A DNA stretch of 64,000 nucleotides, taken from positions 2,542,001-2,606,000 of the forward strand of contig NZ_CP013926.1 in the NCBI RefSeq assembly GCF_001562115.1, given 5' to 3'. Under the pieces are notes generated by a model. That model searched no databases, was not told the DNA's origin, and worked only from the letters and a program-made list of their open reading frames with translations. The translations under genes and the position numbers were made by a program. Origin of the DNA: Alteromonas stellipolaris. GTDB taxonomy: Bacteria > Pseudomonadota > Gammaproteobacteria > Enterobacterales > Alteromonadaceae. Shown here in pieces: positions 8,576 through 17,211 of the stretch (its first letter is position 1; every line of letters starts with the position of its first letter).

Positions 8576-10114
8576 TTAAGCCATAGGCGATTGAGGCACA
8601 TTAGATCTTGACGTGCTCTGATGACTATCTTCATCACGAGTAGTTTCGTTACCACTATTACCATTTGGTGTTACTGCCTGATTTTCTTTTTGAAAATTCG
8701 ATAACAAGGTTTCACGCTTAAGTAATGTGTTGCCGCGTAGAATGCTCCACACTACATACATCAGCATCGGTACGTTTAATTGCAACGATGCTAGCGATAG
8801 CGAATGTTCGCCATTCACTACACCATAAATAACTAACATCACTAACACACTGATACCTGAAATTATCAGCCACACTGGCTTGGTGAGGCGCTTAATTGCT
8901 ACAGTAAGTACCACGTTTAGCACCATTACTCCCCAGAACACGGCGACTAATGAGCCTGCGAAGAACATATCTGCTATTGCCGTAAATGCCAATGCACTTA
9001 CGCTGCCCCACACCGTGCAATACCATAACCGTGTGGCCAGCACAGGATGCGCTTTCTTAGATAACCATACTTCCATTCCCGATACGCACAACATGGTTAG
9101 CATGATACCCAAAACAAAATACAGCACCTTACTTGGTATTCCTGCAAAGTCACCAAAGTGAAGGCGGTATACTGCCCACAACAATTGCTTGCCCCATACG
9201 CCATCATCGTAACCAGCAGTACCTAAATAGTTACCTGCGGTATCAAACCGGTATGCTTCACCGTAAATCAGTCGACCCGGTACTTGCGCATAAATTTCGA
9301 TGAATTGTTCTGGTTTACTAACCTCGTGAACAGTTGCAAAAATAAGCGGATTTTCTGGGGCTATGGTTTCCATTTGCGCAATGGCTTTTCCTATCGCAGG
9401 TTTGCCTTCTTGTGCTTCTATAACTGGGTCGGGCGTAAATACTTGGTTTATTACCGCTTCCCTGTCACCGCCATAATTTAATTGCGCTACGAGTACCAGT
9501 ACAATACCGGCTAACCCAAAATACGCCCCCGTTACACCTATAACCAAATGAAATGGTGCAGCCCAAAGGCCAAAGCGGTTGTGCAAATCAATTTGGTTTT
9601 GCTGACCATTGCCACCACGGCGCAACTTAAACGCGTCTCTGGATAAACGTTTGTGAGCAATAACACCCGTGACTATGAGTGTACAAATAATTGCGCCCAA
9701 GGCACTGACTAATATCATGCCCCAGCTGTGGGGTAAGTTAAGATGTAAATGTAAATCCACCAACATTTGAGTGAAAGGCACGCTTTCTTTCTCAAGTAAA
9801 TTTCCCTGTGCATCAGCGAAATAAGCAGCGTGGTCGTTTTCTACCACTAACCTTGGAATACCCGATGTAGGAAGCACCACAAATAGATGATCAGTTTCTT
9901 CTGGATGTTTGGCTAAAAAGCTGTCCATTGCTTTTTCTACTGCCCCATCTTCTACTGTTTCAAATTCAGGAATATGAGGTTGTTCCCAGCGTTCAAATTC
10001 CAAATGAAACACAGCAATGGTGCCTGACAAACACACTAAAAAGAGCAGTACACTTAAAAATACGCCTACCCAACTGTGTGCGTTTAACGCTGATTGTTTT
10101 GTCGCTTTATTCAT
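8576..10114 (-). CDS. PepSY-associated transmembrane protein (iron-uptake operon)
   Basis: 512 aa from the ATG at 10114, which has AGGG 9 nt upstream; nine upstream residues in the same frame are unlikely to be translated. The protein opens MNKATKQSALNAHSWVGVFL, the typical start of PepSY_TM proteins: a short cytoplasmic tail with a conserved His and Trp, then a first membrane helix. Further helices lie near residues 135-160, 190-220 and 345-365, with three more toward the C-terminus. A large periplasmic PepSY-containing loop lies between them. Family members accompany siderophore receptors and some are ferric-siderophore reductases or permease partners, so a role in releasing or passing iron is inferred. 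The Ser/Asn/Gln-rich C-terminal tail is probably disordered. Last gene of a Fur-type operon. Confidence 0.82.
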   Translation of the reverse strand: MNKATKQSALNAHSWVGVFLSVLLFLVCLSGTIAVFHLEFERWEQPHIPEFETVEDGAVEKAMDSFLAKHPEETDHLFVVLPTSGIPRLVVENDHAAYFADAQGNLLEKESVPFTQMLVDLHLHLNLPHSWGMILVSALGAIICTLIVTGVIAHKRLSRDAFKLRRGGNGQQNQIDLHNRFGLWAAPFHLVIGVTGAYFGLAGIVLVLVAQLNYGGDREAVINQVFTPDPVIEAQEGKPAIGKAIAQMETIAPENPLIFATVHEVSKPEQFIEIYAQVPGRLIYGEAYRFDTAGNYLGTAGYDDGVWGKQLLWAVYRLHFGDFAGIPSKVLYFVLGIMLTMLCVSGMEVWLSKKAHPVLATRLWYCTVWGSVSALAFTAIADMFFAGSLVAVFWGVMVLNVVLTVAIKRLTKPVWLIISGISVLVMLVIYGVVNGEHSLSLASLQLNVPMLMYVVWSILRGNTLLKRETLLSNFQKENQAVTPNGNSGNETTRDEDSHQSTSRSNVPQSPMA

Positions 10115-10124
10115 GATGTGATCC

Positions 10125-10664
10125 CTAAATCGGCACTGCAAATAGAATGGCAGTACTGATTACTGCAACAAAAATGTAGGTTATTACCGCTCTTACTTTT
10201 TTAATTGTTGCCAAGTAATGATAGGCAGCAAGTCCCCATAGAATAGGTAACAGCACAACACTCGATGCTAGTTTTCCTGCAGTATCAAAGGGTAGTAAAG
10301 TACATAACGCTAACGCTAGCACCACACTTGTCACTAACAATAAAATTAATACCACGAACGCATGCCCTAGATTCTGCATACTTGATTGCGGTGAGAAGTT
10401 TAGCGATTTGGGCTGCGGCACATTTTTAGGTACAGGCAATGTCGACTGGTTTTTACCAATAAAAGGCCACACGATAATACCTGGTAAACACAGTGCGTAT
10501 AATACCCCAAATTCCCAACCTGCCGCGTAAGACCATGCAATTGCTGATAGAACCCAAATAGTGAGTCCAATATAAAGCACTAACGACTTTTGGCGACGCC
10601 AACTTTCATAAACGGTAGCCATAGAAGCAATCGACAGGCCACCAGCTGTAAATAACATCAACAT
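10125..10664 (-). CDS. Small integral membrane protein of the siderophore operon
   Basis: 179 aa, about five hydrophobic helices (residues ~1-20, 28-50, 52-68, 100-125, 130-150, 155-178). A central cytoplasmic or periplasmic stretch (residues ~70-97) is rich in Ser, Pro and Gln. I do not recognise a named family. It lies 12 nt after the stop of the TonB receptor and 10 nt before the PepSY gene, so it is surely co-transcribed. Small unknown membrane proteins in this position are common in receptor-PepSY operons. A role in inner-membrane handling of the siderophore is inferred from position only. Confidence 0.65.
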   Translation of the reverse strand: MLMLFTAGGLSIASMATVYESWRRQKSLVLYIGLTIWVLSAIAWSYAAGWEFGVLYALCLPGIIVWPFIGKNQSTLPVPKNVPQPKSLNFSPQSSMQNLGHAFVVLILLLVTSVVLALALCTLLPFDTAGKLASSVVLLPILWGLAAYHYLATIKKVRAVITYIFVAVISTAILFAVPI

Positions 10665-10676
10665 ACACGACGCCTT

Positions 10677-12809
10677 TTAAAATGAGTAAGTCACACTGGC
10701 ATTGACAGTTCGACGTAAGCCAGGGAAACAATCGCCACGGAACAAACAAGATGTAAGGTATTCTTTGTCTGTTAGGTTACGCACATTAAGCTGAAGATCT
10801 AGTTGTTCAGATAACTGATATGCCATCATTAGATCTGCTAACGTATAGCTAGGTGTTTCGTACCTAATTGTTCCATTTTCTGAAACCGACTGCCCTACAT
10901 AACGTATGCCGCCACCTAATCTAAAACCTTCATATGCATCCGGTTGCCAATTCACCCACAATGAAGCGTTACTGTCGGGTTGTGCAGATAATTCAAAACC
11001 ATTCGGGTCTTCTGCATCCATCACTGACGCAGCAAATTGAGCGGAAACTTGGCCAAACTCAACCTTTCCTTCTATCTCTACACCTTCGATTGAAGTAATA
11101 CCCTGTTGTTGGCTAATATCTGAAGGTAAATTATTAGGATTTGGTAGATTTGAAATCTCTATATCGTAATAAGACAGTGTTATGTAGCCTGGCAATGATG
11201 ATAAGGCATATTTGATACCGGCTTCATATTGGCGCCCTTCCTCAGGCTTAAGTTGCTTATTGTTGCTATCAAGCCCCACTACTGTTTCAAACGATTCTGC
11301 ATAGCTAATATACGGTGACAACCCATTATCAAATCGATACAAGATTCCAGCGGAATACGAGGTTTGCGAATCATCCTGTTGTGTATCGCCATTATCGTTA
11401 TCTACTTTATCATGGCGTACTCCAACTGTAAGGCGCCACTCTCCAAAACTAATATGATCAGACAGATAGAAGCCATAATCGGTGACGTTTTGTTCTGGGC
11501 TGTCGTTGTAGATAGCGTCTAGGATAGCTTGATCAGGTGAGCCCGTATAAACCGGATTCGCTAAATCTAAAATGTAACTGAAGTCGCCCTGCAATACCCC
11601 ACCACCGGCATAATAGGCAGAATTAGCGTCGGTATCGACACTTTGATATTGAAGTCCTGCCAACACTTCATGTTGGGTTTTGCCTATACTAAAAAGCTGA
11701 TTTACCCGAACATCTAATGCATGTTGATTAAAGGTGTTATCGGCTTGATAAAATGTTCTTGCCACATAAGTATCAGTAGGTGCTACAGGAGAGCCTAAAA
11801 ATGTATTTAAATAATGCGAAGCGCCGGTAAAAGTACCCCAAGCCTGATGATAATCAGCCTCCCCTTCACGCCACAACGCGGTGAAAGAAAGAGAAGTAGT
11901 GTCGGTGAAGATATGCTCACCTAACAGAGTAACTTGATTAGATCGCGTTTCAAATTTATTGAAACCAGGCTCTCCCACATATACATCTTGGTCTGGCAGA
12001 TATGTACCATCGGGTAACGGTAATAAGGTACCTTCAACAGGAATAAACTGTGCACCGGTATCGCTGTCTGAATCTTGAAAAAGGCCAATTAATGTCAATG
12101 TTGTGTCATCAGTGGGCAAGAAGGACACAGATGGCATAAATACCTGAGTATCGTCATTCACGTAATCGACTTGAGTGTCCGAATCACGATACACACCAAC
12201 AAAACGTGCTAGCCATTTATCGTCATCGCTTAATGCAGTATTTATATCAACGCCCAATTGCTTTCTATCAAACGTGCCATAGCTAGCAACAATTTCATTT
12301 CCTTTGTCGATTTTTGGCGTTTTCGACACGTAATTCATAATACCGCCGGGTGACCCCTGTCCATAGAGTACTGAAGCTGGCCCCTTCAATAACTCTACTT
12401 GCTCCATGGTATACACTTCAGCACGAGTAGAATTGTAGTTCCCAAATAACTCTTGTATTGAATCGCGGTATCGAGGAATTCTCAAACCTCGCGATGATAT
12501 TGAATCGCCACGCGTTGCAAAACCATTAGGCTCACCATTAACACCAGCCATATAGGTCGCCGTTTGGGAAAGGTTAAGAGCTCCTTTTTGAATTATATCG
12601 GTTTCCGTTTCAATAGAAATGGTACGTGCTAAATCTACAATGGGAGTATTGGTTTTTGTGGCACCAAACGGACTACGTTTACCGACTATTTCAACTTTTT
12701 CAATATCGCTCTGTGCGCTATCTGAGTTTTCGTCTGCGGATACATAATGCGGAAGTGCAATCTGCGATAAGGCGACCAAAGAAGCGAGTGTTTTGTGTGA
12801 ATTATTCAT
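10677..12809 (-). CDS. TonB-dependent siderophore receptor (ferrichrome/FhuE-type)
   Basis: 710 aa with a signal peptide (MNNSHKTLASLVALSQIAL, cut near VSA). The start is backed by GGA 5 nt upstream. The N-terminal plug contains a TonB-box-like IEKVEIVGKR, SSRGLRIPRYRDSIQELFGN and the family signature VELLKGPASVLYGQGSPGGI near residue 145. The barrel ends with RNLTDKEYLTSCLFRGDCFPG and a terminal Phe (SVTYSF). The paired Cys near the C-terminus and the YGQGSPGG motif are typical of the FhuA/FhuE/FoxA hydroxamate-siderophore group. First gene of the receptor-membrane protein-PepSY operon, with a good Fur-like site 60 nt upstream. Iron-repressed expression is therefore likely. Confidence 0.92.
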   Translation of the reverse strand: MNNSHKTLASLVALSQIALPHYVSADENSDSAQSDIEKVEIVGKRSPFGATKTNTPIVDLARTISIETETDIIQKGALNLSQTATYMAGVNGEPNGFATRGDSISSRGLRIPRYRDSIQELFGNYNSTRAEVYTMEQVELLKGPASVLYGQGSPGGIMNYVSKTPKIDKGNEIVASYGTFDRKQLGVDINTALSDDDKWLARFVGVYRDSDTQVDYVNDDTQVFMPSVSFLPTDDTTLTLIGLFQDSDSDTGAQFIPVEGTLLPLPDGTYLPDQDVYVGEPGFNKFETRSNQVTLLGEHIFTDTTSLSFTALWREGEADYHQAWGTFTGASHYLNTFLGSPVAPTDTYVARTFYQADNTFNQHALDVRVNQLFSIGKTQHEVLAGLQYQSVDTDANSAYYAGGGVLQGDFSYILDLANPVYTGSPDQAILDAIYNDSPEQNVTDYGFYLSDHISFGEWRLTVGVRHDKVDNDNGDTQQDDSQTSYSAGILYRFDNGLSPYISYAESFETVVGLDSNNKQLKPEEGRQYEAGIKYALSSLPGYITLSYYDIEISNLPNPNNLPSDISQQQGITSIEGVEIEGKVEFGQVSAQFAASVMDAEDPNGFELSAQPDSNASLWVNWQPDAYEGFRLGGGIRYVGQSVSENGTIRYETPSYTLADLMMAYQLSEQLDLQLNVRNLTDKEYLTSCLFRGDCFPGLRRTVNASVTYSF

Positions 12810-12863
12810 TTTTCCAATGCGTTTTTGTTATTTATCCTTTAGGCTAATTTACCAAATTCGCAA

Positions 12864-12884
12864 CAATAATGAAAATAAAAACCA
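12864..12884 (-). promoter_or_regulatory. Probable Fur box for the siderophore operon
   Basis: AATAATGAAAATAAAAACC matches 13 of 19 positions of the classic GATAATGATAATCATTATC Fur box. The overlapping 7-1-7 frame at 12870-12884 matches 11 of 14. It sits 55-75 nt upstream of the receptor ATG, where a promoter is expected. Confidence 0.55.
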
Positions 12885-12916
12885 TTCCCATTTGTAAAAT
12901 AAAATCTCTAGACATA

Positions 12917-12944
12917 AAAAAGCTGACAATGCTGTCAGCTTTTT
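12917..12944. terminator. Bidirectional terminator downstream of ahpF
   Basis: Perfect 12-bp arms (AAAAAGCTGACA / TGTCAGCTTTTT) around an ATGC loop, giving T tracts on both strands. It lies 21 nt after the ahpF stop on the minus strand and separates ahpF from the siderophore operon. Confidence 0.85.
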
Positions 12945-12965
12945 AAATTATCAACACCGTGCGTT

Positions 12966-14555
12966 TTACGCAGCTTGTGTTTCTTCTTCCATTTCAATTA
13001 CTTCATGGCTTAGCAAGTATTCAAATGCTGCCAGTGATGCTTTTGCACCCTCGCCCATTGAGATAACGATTTGCTTATAAGGTACTGTTGTTACGTCGCC
13101 CGCCGCAAAGATGCCTGGTGCTGACGTATTACATTTCGTATCAATCACAATCTCGCCGTACTTGCTCATGTCTACTACACCTTCCATGAATTGGCTGTTT
13201 GGCACTAAACCAATTTGTACGAATACGCCTGATAGTGGAAGCGTGTGTAATTCGTTGGTATTGCGATCTTGATACTCAATAGCGTTAACCTTGCCGTTTT
13301 CAGCGGTAATCTGATGCGTAGCAGCATTTCTGATAATCGTGATGTTTTCACGTTTTTCAGCTTGGTCAATCAGTACTTGGTCAGCCTTAAGTTGTGGCAT
13401 GAATTCAAATACCGTAACCGATTTCACAATACCCGCCAAATCAAGCGCCGCTTCAATACCCGAGTTACCACCACCAATTACCGCAACGTCTTTACCTTTG
13501 AAGAAAGGACCATCACAGTGTGGGCAGTACGCCACGCCGTTACCTACGTTTTCTTTCTCACCTGGAACACCAAGTTCTCTCCAACGTGCGCCAGTAGCAA
13601 CAACAATTGAACGAGTGCGAATTTGTTCGCCAGACGATAACGTGATCGTTTTAACATTACCTTGTTCTACAGAATCAACACGAACGTGCTCTTTAAGCGT
13701 GATATCGTAATCGTTCATGTGTTCCATCAAGTTACCTACTAGCTCAGGGCCGGTAGTTTTAGATACTGAGATAAGGTTCTCAATACCCATAGTATCTTTC
13801 ACTTGACCACCGAAACGATCGGCAACCACAGTCACTTTTAAGCCTTTACGTGCGCTGTATATTGCTGAAGCCACACCCGCTGGACCACCACCAATTACGG
13901 TAACGTCTTGTAGCGGTAACGACTCCCCCTTGTTCGCCTCTTTTAGCGAAGGGTCACGTTCGATAAGTTTGTCGATAAGCACCGATGCATCGACCTTACC
14001 GTTAGCGAACAGCTCGCCATTTAGGTAAACACTTGGTACACCTTGAATGTCACGTTCTGCAACTACGTTTTGATACAAACCACCGTCAATCATTTCAGAC
14101 GTAATGTTTGGATTAAGTAGCGCAAATTGGTTAAGCGCCTGAACCACTTCTGGGCAGTTATGGCAGCTTAGGCTGATAAATACTTCGAAGTTAAGTTCTT
14201 CTTTAACGCCTTTAACAATCGCTTTTACGCTGTCATCAATTTTAAGCTCGGTACCTGATGCGTGAAGCATACCTAAGATAAGCGAGTTAAATTCGTGGCC
14301 GCCAGGAATACCAGAAAAGCGAATGCCTGTATCTTCGCCATCAGCTTCTAAAAGAAAGCTAATAGAGCTGCGTAATACACCGTTGGTGTCACGCTCTTCA
14401 AGGCTTAATTTGTCACTTACACCAGCAATGTCGGACAGAAACGACACAAGCTCTTCACGTTTGCTGTGTTCACCGGTCTGTACGACGAAGGTTACGTTTT
14501 TCTGCATTGACTCAGCATAGCCTTTCAACGCTTGTAAAATTTCTTTAGTTAACAC
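12966..14555 (-). CDS. ahpF: Alkyl hydroperoxide reductase subunit F
   Basis: 529 aa from the GTG at 14555 (AAGG about 10 nt upstream), close to the usual 521-530 aa. An in-frame start 13 codons earlier looks artefactual. Domain order: tandem thioredoxin-like N-terminal domain with redox centre CHNC at about residues 131-134; FAD domain opening [24 protein letters not shown] domain with [10 protein letters not shown]; and the second redox centre CPHC about residue 346. The closing motif [16 protein letters not shown] is typical of thioredoxin-reductase-like flavoproteins. It passes electrons from NAD(P)H to AhpC for peroxide reduction in the cytoplasm. ahpC lies just upstream on the same strand, separated by a GC-rich hairpin. 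Confidence 0.96.
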   Translation of the reverse strand: MLTKEILQALKGYAESMQKNVTFVVQTGEHSKREELVSFLSDIAGVSDKLSLEERDTNGVLRSSISFLLEADGEDTGIRFSGIPGGHEFNSLILGMLHASGTELKIDDSVKAIVKGVKEELNFEVFISLSCHNCPEVVQALNQFALLNPNITSEMIDGGLYQNVVAERDIQGVPSVYLNGELFANGKVDASVLIDKLIERDPSLKEANKGESLPLQDVTVIGGGPAGVASAIYSARKGLKVTVVADRFGGQVKDTMGIENLISVSKTTGPELVGNLMEHMNDYDITLKEHVRVDSVEQGNVKTITLSSGEQIRTRSIVVATGARWRELGVPGEKENVGNGVAYCPHCDGPFFKGKDVAVIGGGNSGIEAALDLAGIVKSVTVFEFMPQLKADQVLIDQAEKRENITIIRNAATHQITAENGKVNAIEYQDRNTNELHTLPLSGVFVQIGLVPNSQFMEGVVDMSKYGEIVIDTKCNTSAPGIFAAGDVTTVPYKQIVISMGEGAKASLAAFEYLLSHEVIEMEEETQAA

Positions 14556-14643
14556 GGTAGTCTGCCTTATTTTCGACACGCCGATCCCCGCCAACCATTT
14601 TTCAGGCTAACAACATAAGCAGGAATTGGAAATTAATTAGATA

Positions 14644-14663
14644 GGGAGTGGAGACCCACTCCC
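14644..14663 (-). other. Hairpin in the ahpC-ahpF spacer
   Basis: GGGAGTGG (14644-14651) and CCACTCCC (14656-14663) form an 8-bp GC-rich stem with a 4-nt loop, 41 nt after the ahpC stop. No T tract follows on the minus strand, so it is more likely an mRNA-processing or stability element, or a leaky terminator that sets ahpC above ahpF, than a full stop. Confidence 0.5.
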
Positions 14664-14704
14664 ATTACTTACTTATAAATTACTTATAAGCGCTAAGCAG
14701 TTGC

Positions 14705-15268
14705 TTAGATTTTGCCTACTAGGTCAAGAGAAGGAGCTAGTGTAGCTTCGCCTTCTTTCCATTTAGCTGGGCAAACTTCACCTGGGTGAGAAGCAACATA
14801 CTGAGCAGCTTTGATTTTACGAACTAGGTCGTCTGCATCACGGCCGATACCTTCAGAAGTGATTTCCATCGCTTGAACGATACCTTCTGGGTCAACAACA
14901 AATGTTGCACGGTCAGCAAGGCCCATAGTTTCACGCATACAATCGAAGTTGCGAGTAATTTCACCAGTAGGGTCGCCAATCATTGCAAACTTGATTTTGT
15001 TGATAGTGTCAGACGAATCGTGCCACGCTTTGTGAGTGAAGTGAGTGTCAGTAGATACTGAGAATACTTCTACGCCACGAGACTGAAGCTCTTCGTACTT
15101 ATCAGCAATGTCACCAAGTTCAGTTGGGCATACAAAAGTGAAATCTGCTGGATAGAAAACAAATACTGCCCACTTACCGCTGATATCTTCGTTGCTTACT
15201 TCGATGAACTCGCCGTCTTTAAATGCTTGTGCTTTGAACGGTTTGATAGCAGTGTTAATTAATGCCAT
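14705..15268 (-). CDS. ahpC: Alkyl hydroperoxide reductase subunit C (2-Cys peroxiredoxin)
   Basis: 187 aa, exactly the length of the Escherichia coli protein, starting at ATG 15268 with GGAG 8 nt upstream ([16 protein letters not shown]). The peroxidatic cysteine is C47 in [16 protein letters not shown] and the resolving cysteine is C166 in [14 protein letters not shown]. The [12 protein letters not shown] stretch contains the GG(L/V/I)G-like region of sensitive peroxiredoxins. It reduces H2O2 and organic peroxides in the cytoplasm and is recycled by AhpF. First gene of the ahpCF unit; no convincing OxyR site was identified in the 340-nt upstream spacer. Confidence 0.97.
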   Translation of the reverse strand: MALINTAIKPFKAQAFKDGEFIEVSNEDISGKWAVFVFYPADFTFVCPTELGDIADKYEELQSRGVEVFSVSTDTHFTHKAWHDSSDTINKIKFAMIGDPTGEITRNFDCMRETMGLADRATFVVDPEGIVQAMEITSEGIGRDADDLVRKIKAAQYVASHPGEVCPAKWKEGEATLAPSLDLVGKI

Positions 15269-15610
15269 GTTTACTTTCTCCATTTAGTGAGTTTTGTTTT
15301 GTACTTTCGACTCTTAGTCTATAAATACAAACAGTACGAAAATTTACAAAGCCCATTTTGTTACCAGCACATTGCTGTTGTGCAAAATCGACTTCGTTGA
15401 AACTGGTGATAAGAATAGCGCGGTTTTTTTAAAAAAACTAATTGGTATTTTTGAATGTTTCAATCAAATTTACCAATCAATAATATAAATTATTCGCAAA
15501 AATCCCGAACAAGCGAAATTTCTCACATTCCACCTCCCCACGCAAGCCTCGCATTCGAAAACCAATAAAGGTAATGTTAACGCCATGATTATTACAACGA
15601 CATAGCAGTT
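15269..15610. other. Intergenic spacer between ahpC and the DUF2252 gene
   Basis: 342 nt, AT-rich. It must carry the divergent promoters of both genes. The only symmetric element noted is GTTTTTTTAAAAAAAC at 15423-15438, a 16-bp perfect A/T palindrome likely to be bent DNA or part of a promoter. I tried to place an OxyR tetra-repeat and could not. Confidence 0.4.
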
Positions 15611-16927
15611 ATGGATCGCGCAAGATTTCTTAATCAAAGAATTGCTAAAATTGATGGCACCCCACCTTCTCCCCACTTAGCTAAACATTTGAAAATGGCG
15701 CAAAGCCCCTTCATGTTTTACCGCGGTAGTGCACAACTATTTTATGCCGATTTAGCAAACCACCATTTAGCAGTGCCAGAGGCATGCTTTTCGATGTCAC
15801 TAACCAGTGTAATGGGTGATTGCCATACATCTAATTTTGGCTTTCTTACAGAGGAAGGCTCTCACGGCGACAACGTTATTTTTACGCCGAACGATTTTGA
15901 CGATGCCTGTGTAGGCTATGCACATTGGGATATTCTTCGCTATCTTACTTCTCTGTCTCTCGTCGAAGCCCATTGCAAAGGTATTTCTGAAGGCCGCTTT
16001 TTAGTAAATGTGCCAGACCCGTCAAAATCTGCGGTAGACACCCACCAGGTTAACCATGCTCAATCTCTATTTATTCAAGAATACGTGGCTACATGCCAGC
16101 GGGTTACCGAAAATTCGACGGTTATTAATGAAGCTATGGAACAAGAGCCAGATGGAAAATTGAAAAAATTCTATCGCAAAGCATTAGAGCGCTCTTCTTG
16201 CGGTGAAAAGTTTGAATCTAAAAGTGCGCTAGCTAAAGCGGTTCATTTAACCCACGACGGCCTTAAATTTAAGCACATCACCGATAAGTACACGCCATTG
16301 AGCCCAGTGGAACACCAACAGGTATTAAAGGCATTCGCACCTTATATGGATGATGATATTGTCGATATCACAAGCAGAGAAAATGCCGGCACAGGCTCGG
16401 TAAATATGCGCCGCTTCTATTTTTTAGTTGGCCCCAAAAAGCCGCATAACGCTGAAAGCTTTCGTTATTGCCACATTGTTGAGGTAAAACAGCAGCGCAA
16501 AGCCGCGCCCTTATTCTATTTCGACAATGTGTGCCCAGTGAATCAATTGAACCCCGCTCACTTAACCGCCCGCAGTCAGCGACGAATGCAGCGCCGTCCA
16601 GACTTGTTATTAGATGAGGTCATTTGGGACAATGCACACTGGTTAATTCGCTCACGCCACCACGCTAAAGTGGGATTAGACCCTGATGATATTGGTATGG
16701 GAAATAAAGCGCGAAACGGCGACTTTGGTTACTTCGCTAAACTGTGCGGGTACACCCTCGCCTTAGCGCATTGTCGTGGTGACAGGCGAAGTACACGCTT
16801 TGCAAAAAGCGCTGTAAAAGCGTTAAACCACCATACTAATCGTGCACTAATCACAAGTGCTAACCATTATGCAAAGCAAGTTATCGAAGATCACTGTTGG
16901 TTTTGCGATACGCTCAAAAATACTTAA
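15611..16927 (+). CDS. DUF2252 family protein
   Basis: 438 aa, the usual length for DUF2252. The conserved N-terminal block reads KMAQSPFMFYRGSAQLFYAD, followed by MGDCHTSNFGFL and FTPNDFDDACVGYAHWDILRY. These resemble the catalytic and metal-binding loops of the protein-kinase-like fold to which DUF2252 has been linked. Later conserved motifs are GTGSVNMRRFYFLV, EVKQQRKAAPLF and the C-terminal GYTLALAHCRGD. The function of the family is not established; kinase-like or phosphotransfer activity is only inferred from fold similarity. It appears monocistronic; the 284-nt gap to the next gene holds a palindrome. Confidence 0.85.
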   Translation: MDRARFLNQRIAKIDGTPPSPHLAKHLKMAQSPFMFYRGSAQLFYADLANHHLAVPEACFSMSLTSVMGDCHTSNFGFLTEEGSHGDNVIFTPNDFDDACVGYAHWDILRYLTSLSLVEAHCKGISEGRFLVNVPDPSKSAVDTHQVNHAQSLFIQEYVATCQRVTENSTVINEAMEQEPDGKLKKFYRKALERSSCGEKFESKSALAKAVHLTHDGLKFKHITDKYTPLSPVEHQQVLKAFAPYMDDDIVDITSRENAGTGSVNMRRFYFLVGPKKPHNAESFRYCHIVEVKQQRKAAPLFYFDNVCPVNQLNPAHLTARSQRRMQRRPDLLLDEVIWDNAHWLIRSRHHAKVGLDPDDIGMGNKARNGDFGYFAKLCGYTLALAHCRGDRRSTRFAKSAVKALNHHTNRALITSANHYAKQVIEDHCWFCDTLKNT

Positions 16928-17013
16928 TACAGGCGTTTATTGTCTAGTAACAACGCGAGCGCATTCAAAACTTTTTAGTCGTTGTAGGGTTATTTATAGA
17001 TGCCGAAATGCCT

Positions 17014-17037
17014 TTTATGACGAGCTAATGTCATAAA
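17014..17037. promoter_or_regulatory. Palindromic element upstream of the exported nuclease
   Basis: Arms TTTATGAC (17014-17021) and GTCATAAA (17030-17037) are perfect inverted repeats with an 8-nt spacer, 87 nt after the DUF2252 stop and 175 nt before the nuclease start. It could be an operator or a weak terminator stem; no T tract follows. The right half also resembles a single Pho-box half-site (TGTCATAAA). Confidence 0.35.
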
Positions 17038-17211
17038 TAACTTTATTTGAATAGATTAAACACCTGATTATTAAGATTTTATTAAAAATAAACTTGAATA
17101 ACGTTAAGTCATTCCTGCGTTGACATTATAGTTATAGGCTAGGTCTAGCAATAACAAAGAGGGTCTGCTTTGACAGACCTAATAATAAAAGACCTAAGAG
17201 GGAAACAACCA

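Noticed and set aside
15269..15610. OxyR binding site upstream of ahpC
   Set aside because: I looked for the four ATAG-type elements at helical spacing and found only scattered partial matches.
15470..15676. Minus-strand open frame of 68 codons over the DUF2252 start
   Set aside because: Overlaps the beginning of a well-supported gene and its promoter; no ribosome site or family.
17030..17046. Pho box upstream of the exported nuclease
   Set aside because: Only the first half (TGTCATAAA) fits; the second half at the right spacing does not. Kept as a possibility in the findings, not as a feature.
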